Positions 1 through 8,709 of a stretch of DNA of 64,000 nucleotides are shown here, in pieces. The stretch spans positions 62,001 through 126,000 of the forward strand of contig NZ_AFWV01000014.1 of the NCBI RefSeq assembly GCF_000223985.1, in the 5' to 3' direction. The first letter of the stretch is position 1. Each line of letters starts with the position of its first letter. Under the pieces are notes generated by a model. That model was not told the origin of the DNA. It was given only the letters and a program-made list of their open reading frames with translations, and searched no databases. This DNA comes from Thiocapsa marina 5811 (GTDB taxonomy: Bacteria; Pseudomonadota; Gammaproteobacteria; Chromatiales; Chromatiaceae). The position numbers and the translations under genes are program-made.

Positions 1-1638
1 TCCGTCCGGAAGACGCAGCTGCAAGCGCGTTTCGTCGTCCATCGCGGCGAGCGTCCGCGTCGAGAGGTCCACCTGATAGCGCCCGATCATCTCCACCAGC
101 AGCGGAAGCAGATCCACCCGTTGCCCGTCGACCTCCACGCCCAACCCCACGTCGAGCCAGTTGCCGCCCTCGTCCTCGGCGATGTCCATCTCCCAATCGC
201 CGATCTCGGCGACCCGAAAGTGGAAACCGTCCTCGATCTCGATCCGCCAACCCTGCGCCTCGAGATCGGGCAGCCCATCCTGCATGAAGTCGAGCCAGGT
301 TTCGGAGTCGGCGCGCTCGAACCAGAGTCCATCGGCCTCGGACGCCTCCGTCGCGCGGCGGAAACCAGACACCTCGAGCAAACCGATCGCGGTCTGTTCG
401 GCGTCGGGTCGCCGCTCGACCTCCACGAGCACGCCCTGCTCGACCCGGCGCAGCACCGGCGTGCGGTCGCGCGGATCGACACCGGTGCCGCCGTAGGCGA
501 AATCGAGCACGGCATGATGTGCCCACTCGGGCTGCCGCTGGATGCCCCAGTACCGTCCCACGCTGCTTGCCGCCAGATCGACGCTGCACAGACGCAGACG
601 CGGAACGGGCTCCTCGGAGTGGCTGCGACGGCGCTCCGGGCGCTTGGGCAGATGAACCAAGCGCCCTTTGAAACGCTCCCGCGCAGCCTCCTCCAACGCA
701 TCCACCGACTCGGGCGCAACCACCGGGGCCGCGGCCAAGACGCCGGCCTCCCGATCATCGAGGCCGGTCTCGAGCGGGCCGCAGTCGCCGGTCTCCGGAT
801 CCAGATACCAGGGCGGCGACATCGGCAACAGCAAGAGCCCCTGGCGATCGGTGTCGAGGATCACGTGCAACCGGGCATCCTCCGCGAGGCGCCACTCCAG
901 GCGCCCCGCAAGAGGGCCCGCGTCACGCAGGACCGGGCCATCGATCGAGCGCAGATAACCACGCCCGGTACGCGTCATCGCCGCCATGACATCCGCACCG
1001 GTCAGCGTATCCAGATAGGCGGCGGTCGGGTCGCCGCCGCCCCGCGCAACGGAGAGCAGCCCCATGATGCGTTGGTCTTCCGGACCGATGAAGCTGGCCT
1101 TGGAGTGACCGAGGAGATTGAAATCCTGCGGTTTACCGTAGCCGCCGGCGAGCAGCTGGCGCGCCTTCGCCGCACGGACCTGCGTGCGCCTGACCCCGAG
1201 GTGCTCCTGCGGATCGAGAAAATAGAGGATCCGATGGGGCTCTTCGGCGGGAACGCCCGTCGCACGCTCGATCTGATCGAGCCAGCTCTTTAATTGAAAC
1301 GGCAGTGCGCGCCCCGCGGCCGGCAGGTTTGCAGGCGTTGTCCGCGTACCCAGGGACAACAACACGGCCGCCACGTGCTTGCAGTTATACCCCACCGGAC
1401 AGGAGCATTGTCCGACCACCGTGAGGGCGCCGTCTGCCCGTTTGCCGAGTTGCACGATGCACTGATAGATCCGCCCGCCCGAGCCCCGCACCCGCCCCGT
1501 CACCAGCCCGCGCTCGGCGTCGTGATCGGCACTCAGGACCCGCCGTTCTTGGAGATAGCGCCGACCCCGTTCCAGGTAGGCCGGCGGAATCGCATCTTTC
1601 AGGGTTTCCGGATCGAGGTGCAGTAAAGCGGGAGGCAT
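1..1638 (-). CDS. SWIM zinc-finger protein, N-terminal part (probable SNF2-type helicase)
   Basis: This minus-strand frame is open from an ATG at 1638 to the window edge, giving 546 codons with no stop, so the 3' end is missing. The start of the protein reads MPPALLHLDPETLKDAIP. Residues about 76-90 contain QCSCPVGYNCKHVAAVL, a CxCx(n)CxH SWIM zinc-binding motif. The order SWIM finger followed by a long acidic and aromatic region is usual for the N-terminal half of bacterial SNF2/DEAD-like helicases that carry a SWIM domain. The helicase motor would lie beyond position 1 and is not seen here. SWIM domains bind DNA or protein; the role of these helicases is poorly known. The plus-strand open frames across this stretch are mirror reading frames. 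The family call is good for the SWIM motif and inferred for the helicase part. Confidence 0.75.
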   Translation of the reverse strand, partial: MPPALLHLDPETLKDAIPPAYLERGRRYLQERRVLSADHDAERGLVTGRVRGSGGRIYQCIVQLGKRADGALTVVGQCSCPVGYNCKHVAAVLLSLGTRTTPANLPAAGRALPFQLKSWLDQIERATGVPAEEPHRILYFLDPQEHLGVRRTQVRAAKARQLLAGGYGKPQDFNLLGHSKASFIGPEDQRIMGLLSVARGGGDPTAAYLDTLTGADVMAAMTRTGRGYLRSIDGPVLRDAGPLAGRLEWRLAEDARLHVILDTDRQGLLLLPMSPPWYLDPETGDCGPLETGLDDREAGVLAAAPVVAPESVDALEEAARERFKGRLVHLPKRPERRRSHSEEPVPRLRLCSVDLAASSVGRYWGIQRQPEWAHHAVLDFAYGGTGVDPRDRTPVLRRVEQGVLVEVERRPDAEQTAIGLLEVSGFRRATEASEADGLWFERADSETWLDFMQDGLPDLEAQGWRIEIEDGFHFRVAEIGDWEMDIAEDEGGNWLDVGLGVEVDGQRVDLLPLLVEMIGRYQVDLSTRTLAAMDDETRLQLRLPDG

Positions 1639-1811
1639 CGCGTGTCTTGAGTGTTACAACGAGAAAGCCGCGAGCCTACAACCTCGAGGCAGGGAGTGGA
1701 AGGCGTGTTAGAGGGTCGCTCGCCCTCGCTCCTGCGTGCCCGGCGCAAAGCGACACGGGCACGCAGGGCGAAGATCGGCTGCGATCGACCGCCCCCCTGG
1801 CGCCGCACCGA

Positions 1812-3479
1812 CTATGCCGCCCGGGCCTGTCGCGCCTCGCCGCGATTCAGCGCGGACAGGACGGCACCGAGCGAGGCGGCGACGGTATCCCGATCGATGG
1901 CGGCCCCGGCGATGCGCTGCGATCCGAGCTCGAGCTGCACATAGGCGATCGCCTCGGCATCCGTCCCCTCGCCGATGGCATGCTCCTGATAATCCAGGAT
2001 GCGCACCGGCTGGCCGCTCCAGCGCGACCAGGCATCGACGAAGGCGGCCATGGCACCCTCGCCTTCACCGCGCAGCCGATGCTCCCCGTCCGGTCCCGCG
2101 ACACGGGCCTCGATGACGTCGTGCCCGTTGCGATCCAGGCGATAGCCGAGCAGCCGGACCGGGGTTCGATCCACGACGAACTGCTCCATGAAGATCCGGT
2201 GGATGCTCGCGGCATCCATCTCCCCGCCGCGCCGCTCGCTTTGGGCCTGGACCAAACGGGCCAGATCGACCTGCATCCAGCGCGGCAGCGTGAGCCCGAA
2301 GTCGCGCTCCATGACGAACGCGACCCCGCCCTTGCCGGACTGGCTGTTGACCCGAATCACCGCCTGATAGCTGCGGCCCAGATCGCGCGGGTCGATGGGC
2401 AGGTAGGCGACCTGCCAAGGCTCCTCGTTGCTTTGCCGCATCAAACACTTGCGGATCGCGTCCTGATGACTGCCGGAGAAGGCGGTATAGACCAGCTCGC
2501 CCACCCAAGGATGGCGCGGGTGCAGCGCCGTCCCGGTACATTCCTCCACCACCCGGACGATCTCGTCCGGATCGCTCAGGTCCAGACCCGGATCGATGCC
2601 CTGGCTGTAGAGGTTCATCGCCAGGGTGACGATGTCCAGGTTGCCGGTGCGCTCGCCGTTGCCGAGCAGGGTCCCCTCGACCCGGTCCGCGCCCGCCAAG
2701 AGGGCCAGCTCAGCTGCCGCCGCGGCGCCCCCGCGGTCATTGTGGGTGTGCACCGAGAGGACGATCGCGTCGCGCCGCGAGATGTGCGTTGCAAAATACT
2801 CGACCTGATCGGCGAAGACGTTCGGGCTCGCGACCTCGACGGTCGCGGGCAGATTGACGATGCACGGCCGTTGCTGTGTCGGCTTCCAGACGTCCAGGAC
2901 CGCCTCGCAGACCTCCACCGCATAGTCCGGCTCGGTGGCCGTGAAGCTCTCGGGCGAGTACTGGAAGGTCCAGCGTGTCGCGGGCCGCCGCTGCGCCTCG
3001 CGCAACACCCACTCGGCACCCTGACGGGCGATCGCCGTCACGCCCGTACGATCCTGACGGAACACCCAGTCACGCTGAATCGGCGAGGTCGAGTTGTACA
3101 GATGGACGATCGCGCGCTTGGCACCGTCCAAGGCATCGAAGGTGCGGCGAATCAGGTCCTCGCGCGCCTGGACCAAGACCTGCACGGTCACGTCCTCGGG
3201 GATCTTGTCTTCCTCGATCAACCAGCGCACGAAGTCGAAGTCGGGCTGGCTCGCAGCCGGAAAGCCGATCTCGATCTCCTTGAATCCCATCTTGACCAGC
3301 AACGCCCAGAGACGACGTTTCTGGGCAACCCCCATGGGCTCGAGCAGCGCCTGGTTGCCGTCGCGCAGATCCACGCTCGCCCAGATCGGAGCCTGCTCGA
3401 CGATACGGCTCGGCCAACGGCGTTCGGGCAGATCCATCACTGGACCACGACGATACTTGCGGGAGTCAAAACGGGTCAT
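1812..3479 (-). CDS. leuA: 2-isopropylmalate synthase
   Basis: This is the first committed enzyme of leucine synthesis, condensing acetyl-CoA with 2-oxoisovalerate. The chosen ATG at 3479 gives 555 residues, the usual size for the long LeuA form. The open frame reaches back to 3656 but the extra part is low-complexity and lacks family similarity. The HMGL-like TIM barrel carries the metal/catalytic motif DLRDGNQ near residues 37-43 and the metal-binding SVHTHNDRG near residue 245. The glycine-rich segment EGTLLGNGERTGNLD follows. The C-terminal 130 residues form the LeuA dimerisation/allosteric domain, where leucine feedback normally acts. It is transcribed away from an Lrp/AsnC-type regulator, which makes leucine-responsive control plausible but unproven. 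I see no leucine-rich leader peptide upstream. Confidence 0.95.
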   Translation of the reverse strand: MTRFDSRKYRRGPVMDLPERRWPSRIVEQAPIWASVDLRDGNQALLEPMGVAQKRRLWALLVKMGFKEIEIGFPAASQPDFDFVRWLIEEDKIPEDVTVQVLVQAREDLIRRTFDALDGAKRAIVHLYNSTSPIQRDWVFRQDRTGVTAIARQGAEWVLREAQRRPATRWTFQYSPESFTATEPDYAVEVCEAVLDVWKPTQQRPCIVNLPATVEVASPNVFADQVEYFATHISRRDAIVLSVHTHNDRGGAAAAAELALLAGADRVEGTLLGNGERTGNLDIVTLAMNLYSQGIDPGLDLSDPDEIVRVVEECTGTALHPRHPWVGELVYTAFSGSHQDAIRKCLMRQSNEEPWQVAYLPIDPRDLGRSYQAVIRVNSQSGKGGVAFVMERDFGLTLPRWMQVDLARLVQAQSERRGGEMDAASIHRIFMEQFVVDRTPVRLLGYRLDRNGHDVIEARVAGPDGEHRLRGEGEGAMAAFVDAWSRWSGQPVRILDYQEHAIGEGTDAEAIAYVQLELGSQRIAGAAIDRDTVAASLGAVLSALNRGEARQARAA

Positions 3480-3905
3480 GCGGGTCTCCGAGAGCGAATT
3501 GCGAGTGTGCCGAAGCGGTCGGTCGCGTCGATGTCTGCGACCCGACGCGGTCGAATCGAATGTGATCCCCGAGGGCTGATTGCCGATGGCGCTCCTCGAC
3601 GGTCGGATCGTTCGCGCCCACGCCGAGCGAACGGCGGGGCGGAACCGTTTCGCCATGCCCCGGTAGGGGATTTGGCCGCTCCCGTCCCGGTAAGGATCCG
3701 GAGCCTGATGGGCAGGTGCCTCGTGAGCCCTTGCCGGAGTCGCGGCTGGTTGGCCGACGAAGATAGAATAGGCTCAACACGAACGCAGATGATTGCAAAG
3801 ATGCCTTACAAAAAGATCTCTTGCGCAATATACTGCTATTTTTTAGAAAAGATTCGGCAGATCGCCAATCTCGACCTCGCACGCCCGACGGGCCGGAGCA
3901 ACCCG
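3480..3905. promoter_or_regulatory. Divergent leuA / Lrp-type regulator control region
   Basis: This 426-base gap separates two divergent genes. The part next to leuA is GC-rich and shows no obvious attenuator or leader peptide. The part next to the regulator (about 3785-3865) is markedly AT-rich, with an A/T run around 3835-3850, and is where Lrp-family proteins could bind. No protein-coding frame here looks real. Confidence 0.5.
3806..3834 (+). promoter_or_regulatory. Sigma70-type promoter of the Lrp-type gene
   Basis: A TTACAA box at 3806-3811 and a TATACT box at 3829-3834 are separated by exactly 17 bases, close to the TTGACA-17-TATAAT consensus. Transcription would begin near 3841, about 65 bases before the ATG at 3906. 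Confidence 0.65.
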
Positions 3906-4370
3906 ATGAAGCTGGACCGTTACGACCGCCGAATCCTCGAGGAGCTGCAACGCGACGGACGTATCAGCAATCAGGAGCTGGCCGATCGCATCGGCCTCTC
4001 ACCCTCGCCCTGTCTGCGGCGTGTCCGAGCACTCGAAGAGTCCGGCATCATCCGCGGCTATGCGGCCCTGCTCGATGCCAAGACGCTCGGGTTGAACCTC
4101 ATGGCCATTCTCAGCATTTCGATGGACAAGCACACCCCGGAGCGCTTCGAGCGTTTCGACGCCGCCGTTGCGGTCATCCCCGAGGTGCAGGAGTGTCTCT
4201 TGATCACGGGACGCGATGCCGACTATCAGCTCAAGGTCATCGTGCGCGATATGGATGCCTACCAGGACCTGCTGCTCAACAAGATCACCCGCATCGAAGG
4301 GGTGACCGGCGTGCACTCGAGCTTCGTCCTGCGGCGGGTGGTCGAGCGCGCAAGTCTCCCGCTGGATTGA
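3906..4370 (+). CDS. Lrp/AsnC family transcriptional regulator
   Basis: A 154-residue protein starting MKLDRYDRRILEEL. Residues about 1-60 are the AsnC-type winged helix-turn-helix (RISNQELADRIGLSPSPCLRR), and residues about 65-150 are the RAM ligand-binding/oligomerisation domain ending in a typical VTGVHSSFVLRRV. The length matches the family. The nearest ATG with domain similarity (3906) was chosen; the longer open frame upstream, back to 1647, is a mirror of leuA. Its position divergent from leuA suggests control of branched-chain amino-acid synthesis, but Lrp paralogues sense many amino acids, so no specific effector is claimed. Confidence 0.92.
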   Translation: MKLDRYDRRILEELQRDGRISNQELADRIGLSPSPCLRRVRALEESGIIRGYAALLDAKTLGLNLMAILSISMDKHTPERFERFDAAVAVIPEVQECLLITGRDADYQLKVIVRDMDAYQDLLLNKITRIEGVTGVHSSFVLRRVVERASLPLD

Positions 4371-4498
4371 GGCCGAAGGCCCGAGGCCATGTGCGCCCGT
4401 GGGTCATCTGCGCGAGGCGCAATCGATCTTGACCTTGGCGCGGCGAGTGCATGAATCACGGCGAAGGCCTCATTCATCACAGAGGCGAGGAGAAACCC

Positions 4499-4888
4499 AT
4501 GAACGATCTAAGACTCCAAACCCAGACGCCACAAGGGACGACACGGGATCAAGAGCGCGCGCGCCGGCTCCGCGGTGTTCTGACGGAAGCGTCAATTCGA
4601 AACGAAAACGTCCTTTACGCCTGCACAAGGGGCATCAGCCAGAATAACGGATCGTTCGGATTTCGCCCCGCGTATCTCGACGGCGCGAGCGGCGAGGCGG
4701 TGCTGTCGCGCTTTGCGAACGGCACCCCGGCGCCCGTGCACCTACTCGACGGCCTGCCCGAGTCCTGGATTCTGGATCGGGATCACGAGGGGCACGTGAC
4801 CGCGACCCGCCCGGGCATCATCTCCGGATTCATCCGCGATGAGCGCTTCTACACGCGTGAAGAGGCGATCGCGGCAACCGCGCACTAA
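4499..4888 (+). CDS. Conserved-looking hypothetical protein, 129 aa
   Basis: The ATG at 4499 follows a clear GAGGAG Shine-Dalgarno element with 6-8 base spacing, so it is preferred over the in-frame ATG at 4451. The product begins MNDLRLQTQTPQ, is soluble, charged at the N-terminus, and contains aromatic and glycine-rich segments (NNGSFGFRPAYLDG). It has no signal peptide, membrane segment or catalytic motif that I recognise. It is convergent with the permease gene at 4968-6125. No function is proposed. Confidence 0.7.
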   Translation: MNDLRLQTQTPQGTTRDQERARRLRGVLTEASIRNENVLYACTRGISQNNGSFGFRPAYLDGASGEAVLSRFANGTPAPVHLLDGLPESWILDRDHEGHVTATRPGIISGFIRDERFYTREEAIAATAH

Positions 4889-4967
4889 GTCCGCCGGACC
4901 GATCCAACACTTTCTCCGCCGGTGCAGGGACGCACCACCTCCCCGGCCCGCGAACGCCGCCCCCTTC

Positions 4968-6125
4968 TCATGACACCCGATCGTTCGGGGCGTCCTGCTG
5001 GTTGCTCGAGCCGTGCTCCGGAACCGGCGTCGACGTCTCGGCCCCCGGACCGAGATCCTCGAAGACGGCATCGACATCGGGCAAGAGATCGGCGAGCTCG
5101 ACCCCGTAGACCTCCCAGATCGAGATGAAGAGCGAGGCGATCAGCGGGCCGATAAAGAGCCCGTTGAAGCCGAACATGAAGATGCCGCCGAGCGTGCTCA
5201 GAAAGATCATCAGCTCGTGCATCTTGGTGTCGCGCCCCACCAGGATGGGTCGGAGCACGTTGTCGAGGCTGCCGACGACCACCGCGCAGAAGAGCGCCAG
5301 TCCGATCGCGCTCCCCGTGTGCCCTTGCACGGCCAGCACGATGCACGCCGGCACCCAGACGAGCGCGGATCCAACGGCCGGAATGATCGACAAGACCACC
5401 ATGACGGTGCCCCAAAACACCGCGTTTTCGATCCCGGCAACGGCGAAGGCGATGCCGGCCAGCCCACCCTGCAGGAGTCCGATCAGCAGGGTCCCTTTGA
5501 GGGTGGCACGGGTCACCGAGGTGAATTTCTGAAGCATCACCCGCTCGTCGGCGCTCTTCAACGGCAGGTAGTAAAGGATCTTGCTCACCAGCTTGTGCCC
5601 GTCGATCTGCAGAAAATACATGCTGTAGAGCATCACGAACGCCATGAAGAAGAAGTTCAGGGTGCCCACCGTCAACGAAGAAAGCCCCCCGACGACAAAC
5701 TTGCTGGCGATCGTGGCCGCCTCGCCGAGACGCTCGATCAGGAGCGAGCGAAGCGGCAGAAGATTCTCGTAGAACGGCAAACCACGCATGCCTTCCATAA
5801 AAGCATCCGGATCGGCAAGCCGCTCCTTGAGCCAAGGAACGAAGGTTTGGGTCACATCGAGCGCCTGCCCCACCACGACCGCGACCAGCAACGACAGCGG
5901 GATCAACACGACGACCGCCACCACGAGGAGCGTCGTGATCGAGGCCAGACGCGGACTACCCCCCAGACGCGGCTGTAACCAAAGAAACAGCGGGCGTGCC
6001 ATCGCACTGAAGAGTCCGGCGAGAAAGAGCGCCATCAGGAACTGCTGAATCATCGCGAGAAAGAGTGCGGAGATTCCGAGCGCCATCAGAATGACGACCC
6101 ACTTATTCACAAGATCTTGATTCAT
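4968..6125 (-). CDS. AI-2E family transporter (PerM/YdiK-like permease)
   Basis: A 385-residue polytopic inner-membrane protein. The ATG at 6125 is preferred to the GTG at 6134 because it directly precedes the conserved N-terminus. Hydrophobic segments lie near residues 10-35, 60-85, 150-180, 205-240, 245-270 and 300-345, with the long amphipathic loop between segments 3 and 4 that marks the family. The stretch GLLQGGLAGIAFAVAGIENA and the late GPLIASLFISIWEVY are characteristic. Members have been linked to export of AI-2, to Na+/H+ antiport and to small-molecule efflux, so the substrate here is unknown. The C-terminal 35 residues are acidic and proline-rich. Confidence 0.88.
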   Translation of the reverse strand: MNQDLVNKWVVILMALGISALFLAMIQQFLMALFLAGLFSAMARPLFLWLQPRLGGSPRLASITTLLVVAVVVLIPLSLLVAVVVGQALDVTQTFVPWLKERLADPDAFMEGMRGLPFYENLLPLRSLLIERLGEAATIASKFVVGGLSSLTVGTLNFFFMAFVMLYSMYFLQIDGHKLVSKILYYLPLKSADERVMLQKFTSVTRATLKGTLLIGLLQGGLAGIAFAVAGIENAVFWGTVMVVLSIIPAVGSALVWVPACIVLAVQGHTGSAIGLALFCAVVVGSLDNVLRPILVGRDTKMHELMIFLSTLGGIFMFGFNGLFIGPLIASLFISIWEVYGVELADLLPDVDAVFEDLGPGAETSTPVPEHGSSNQQDAPNDRVS

Positions 6126-6174
6126 AAAACTCACTTATCCATTTGAAATAGGATGCGCGACGCCCGTGACGCGA

Positions 6175-7620
6175 TCAGGGAGCCCCGACACTGCGCAAAG
6201 GCCCGAACCTGGCTTCGAGGCGTGCAGCCGGCCTCTGGATCCATGACCCCAGATGAGCCTGGCCGGTCTCGTCGAGTCGACGGCATCCGTCTCCCGGCAA
6301 CAGGAGCGGGATCGCCCACGGGGGGCGAAACACCAAGGCGTTCATCGGTGTCGCCCAATCATCGATGATCGCCATCCAGGGCCATTGCAGCGCGTAGGGC
6401 TCCTCGGGCCCGAACGCCAAGCAGCTGGTCTCCGCGCTGGCCGTCGCGTTCATCAACCCGTGTGTCGCCGTCCACCAGGCGGCGGACTTCGCCGTCGCGA
6501 GCAATGCAATGGTCAGTGCGGCGGCGAGCACCAACCGCGCGAGACGAGGACTGCGGGGAACAGCCGCGAGCGCCGACGGGCGTCGAGCGATTCCGAGCGA
6601 GAGCCCCATCAAGAGCAACGCGATCGGGAGGACCAGCCCCGCCTTGAGCTTGATTCCCTCGCCGAAGAGGACATCGACGGCGACGGGGACACCCAATAGA
6701 GGCAGCAGCATAAAGGCTGGCCATAGCAGTCGGTCCTCGACAAGCCGGCGACCCCGCCGCCACCCGACAGCGAGACTCAGCGCCGCCAAGCCCCCCGAGA
6801 CCGCGACCCAGGTCAACAACAGGCCCTGCGGCAAGGTCTCGGGGAGCAGGTACCGGACGGCCGCATCCGGCTCGGCCAGCGAGCGCTCGTAGCCGGTGGC
6901 GCCGATCAGCGTCGAGATCACGCGCAAGACGGCCGACACGGCAAAGGCCGCGGCAATCCCGCTCCATGCGCGGGTCCAGGAGCGCTCGATCAGTCCTTCC
7001 GAACGGGCGTTCAAGAGCGCAACAATCGTCAAGAACCCCGCCAGCGCGAAGCCCAGCGGGTGCAGAAGAAGCAGCAAAGGGGCCAGGATAGCACCGTAGA
7101 TCAAGGTCAAACGACGATTCGGTGCCAGCGCCGCGAGGAGGACGAACGGCCAGACGAGGTACAGACTGAAAAGAAGCTCCGAGACCGCGGAGAAATTGAT
7201 CTGGTTGGCAACGAGAAAGAGCAGCGGGAACAGAATCAACTCCGGTCGGCGCTCGCGCACGATGAGCCAGCACGCGAGCAAAGAGCCCACGGGAAGAGCA
7301 ACATAGGTCAAGGAAAAGAGGTGACGCAGGAACCCGATATCCTCGGTCAGTCGGGTCGCAGCCAAGGTCGGGAGCTGCGCAAGAACCGAGCCGAGCCGAA
7401 GATTCGGAAAGACCGGAACACCGTCGATGGCGAGTTTAAAGAAGTAGTAGGCACCGTCGCCGAAGAGCGGCAGACCGACCAGCGCGATCGGGACATAGGC
7501 CAGCACGACAAGCGCAAGGCCGAGCTGCAGTGCCCGTCGCTCGGACAGAACACAGCGGCCGGATCCGGGCAGCGTATGCTCGGGTCTACTCGCAGAGGCA
7601 AACGCTTGGACGCTCGGCAT
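6175..7620 (-). CDS. Polytopic membrane protein of unknown function, 481 aa
   Basis: The ATG at 7620 ([15 protein letters not shown]) is chosen; the open frame continues to 8007 but overlaps the next gene in a biased, arginine-rich mirror. About ten to twelve hydrophobic segments span residues 30-400, including [19 protein letters not shown] and [20 protein letters not shown] soluble tail of about 90 residues follows, with [11 protein letters not shown] and several tryptophans. The topology resembles membrane glycosyltransferase or lipid-linked sugar enzymes of the GT-C type, but I see no diagnostic Asp-Asp or Asp-Glu motif in the first loop, only a GDGAYYF segment. The function is left open. 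Confidence 0.7.
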
Positions 7621-7679
7621 GGGATCGGGTCGACTCCGAAAGGGCGATCGACAAGACGGGCGTGACGCACCGCGTGCGG

Positions 7680-8351
7680 CTATCGTACCGTGAGTCGATG
7701 ATCGTTTGGCGGAACAAGCGAAGGATAGAGATCGGGCAAAGGCGGCGGCAGGGGCGGCGGCAGGACCGACGGCGTCGCCCCCCATTGCCGCGGCGGCTCG
7801 AGGAACCCGGGGTCGGGGAATCCGCCCGGTCCCGGAGGGCCGCCCGGCGGACGGCGCCCGGGATCGCTCGGGCTGCGCTCGGGCTCGGTCGGGCGGAAGC
7901 GATAGGGTGTCTCGCCCCAACCGAACGTGAAGTCCTCCGGCAGTCGACGCTCGCCACCAAAGACCCGGTCGTCTGCGTCTCGACCGGTGCCTGCTGCGCC
8001 GGGCCAATCCGTCGATCCGCTCTCGCGACTGTCGGTCCAGCCGCCGAAACGACGCAGCTCGCGCTTCTCGAGCGGGCGAAAGCGATAGCCATCGATCACC
8101 GAGCCTCCGTCGGGGAGTGCTCTGTAGCGCGAGAATCGGTTGTCGCGCCAGCCTGCCGGCGGCGTCGACGTGTCCGGTAAGGTGAAGGCTTGCGGGCGCG
8201 CCGCCTGACCCCTCGTCGCCGGGGCCGAATCGGCAACCGGCTCCCGGTCGCGTAGCGCAACGCCCAAGAACAGGAGGATCAAAGCGGTCGCGACGAAGGT
8301 CGCGAGGGAAACCGCCCCGACGATGACGGCGAGCTCAAATCGTTGATTCAT
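7680..8351 (-). CDS. Membrane-anchored proline-rich hypothetical protein, 223 aa
   Basis: The start [16 protein letters not shown] at 8351 places a single hydrophobic helix at residues about 7-32, so the rest probably sits in the periplasm. The middle carries repeated arginine/aromatic pieces ([28 protein letters not shown]), and the C-terminal 60 residues are extremely proline- and glycine-rich ([25 protein letters not shown]). No enzyme motif is visible. The 59-base gap to the downstream membrane protein gene allows co-transcription. It may be a cell-envelope scaffold, but that is a guess. Confidence 0.6.
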
Positions 8352-8709
8352 CAATGAACACCTGCCTCCCGATCGGCACGAAAGCCGAGACCGCGAGAGA
8401 CGGGGTCGCGTTGTCATCGAACAGCGACGTCCCGATCGCGTCTCCGCTATGGAACTGTCCTTTCGTCCCCTTAGAAATAGGCCGTCGATGCGCAATACGC
8501 AAGCGCTGCCGATGTTTGGAGCGACAAATCGTCGTCGATGGCGACCCGGTGCGAGCGTGTGCTCCGCATCATCGCAGTCGTTGCGGAGAAGAGCGGGTTC
8601 CAGGGACCGTCGCGACCATCACACGCTCGGCGAGCGGGCGGGCCGACGGAATGCTCACCCCCTCCGCACGTTGCATGGAACACTGCGCAGGCGATTGCCG
8701 GATCCGGAG
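8352..8709. other. Non-coding gap
   Basis: These 358 bases lie between the start of the proline-rich protein gene and the stop of the GGDEF/EAL gene, both on the minus strand. I see no convincing terminator, RNA gene, repeat or protein frame. Confidence 0.4.

Noticed and set aside
121-1293. Long plus-strand open frame (390 codons)
   Set aside because: It mirrors the SWIM protein on the minus strand, whose CxCx(n)CxH motif and codon pattern are convincing; the plus frame has no recognisable motif.
1647-3905. Plus-strand extension upstream of the Lrp-type protein
   Set aside because: It runs antisense through leuA. The regulator begins at 3906 with the usual family N-terminus.
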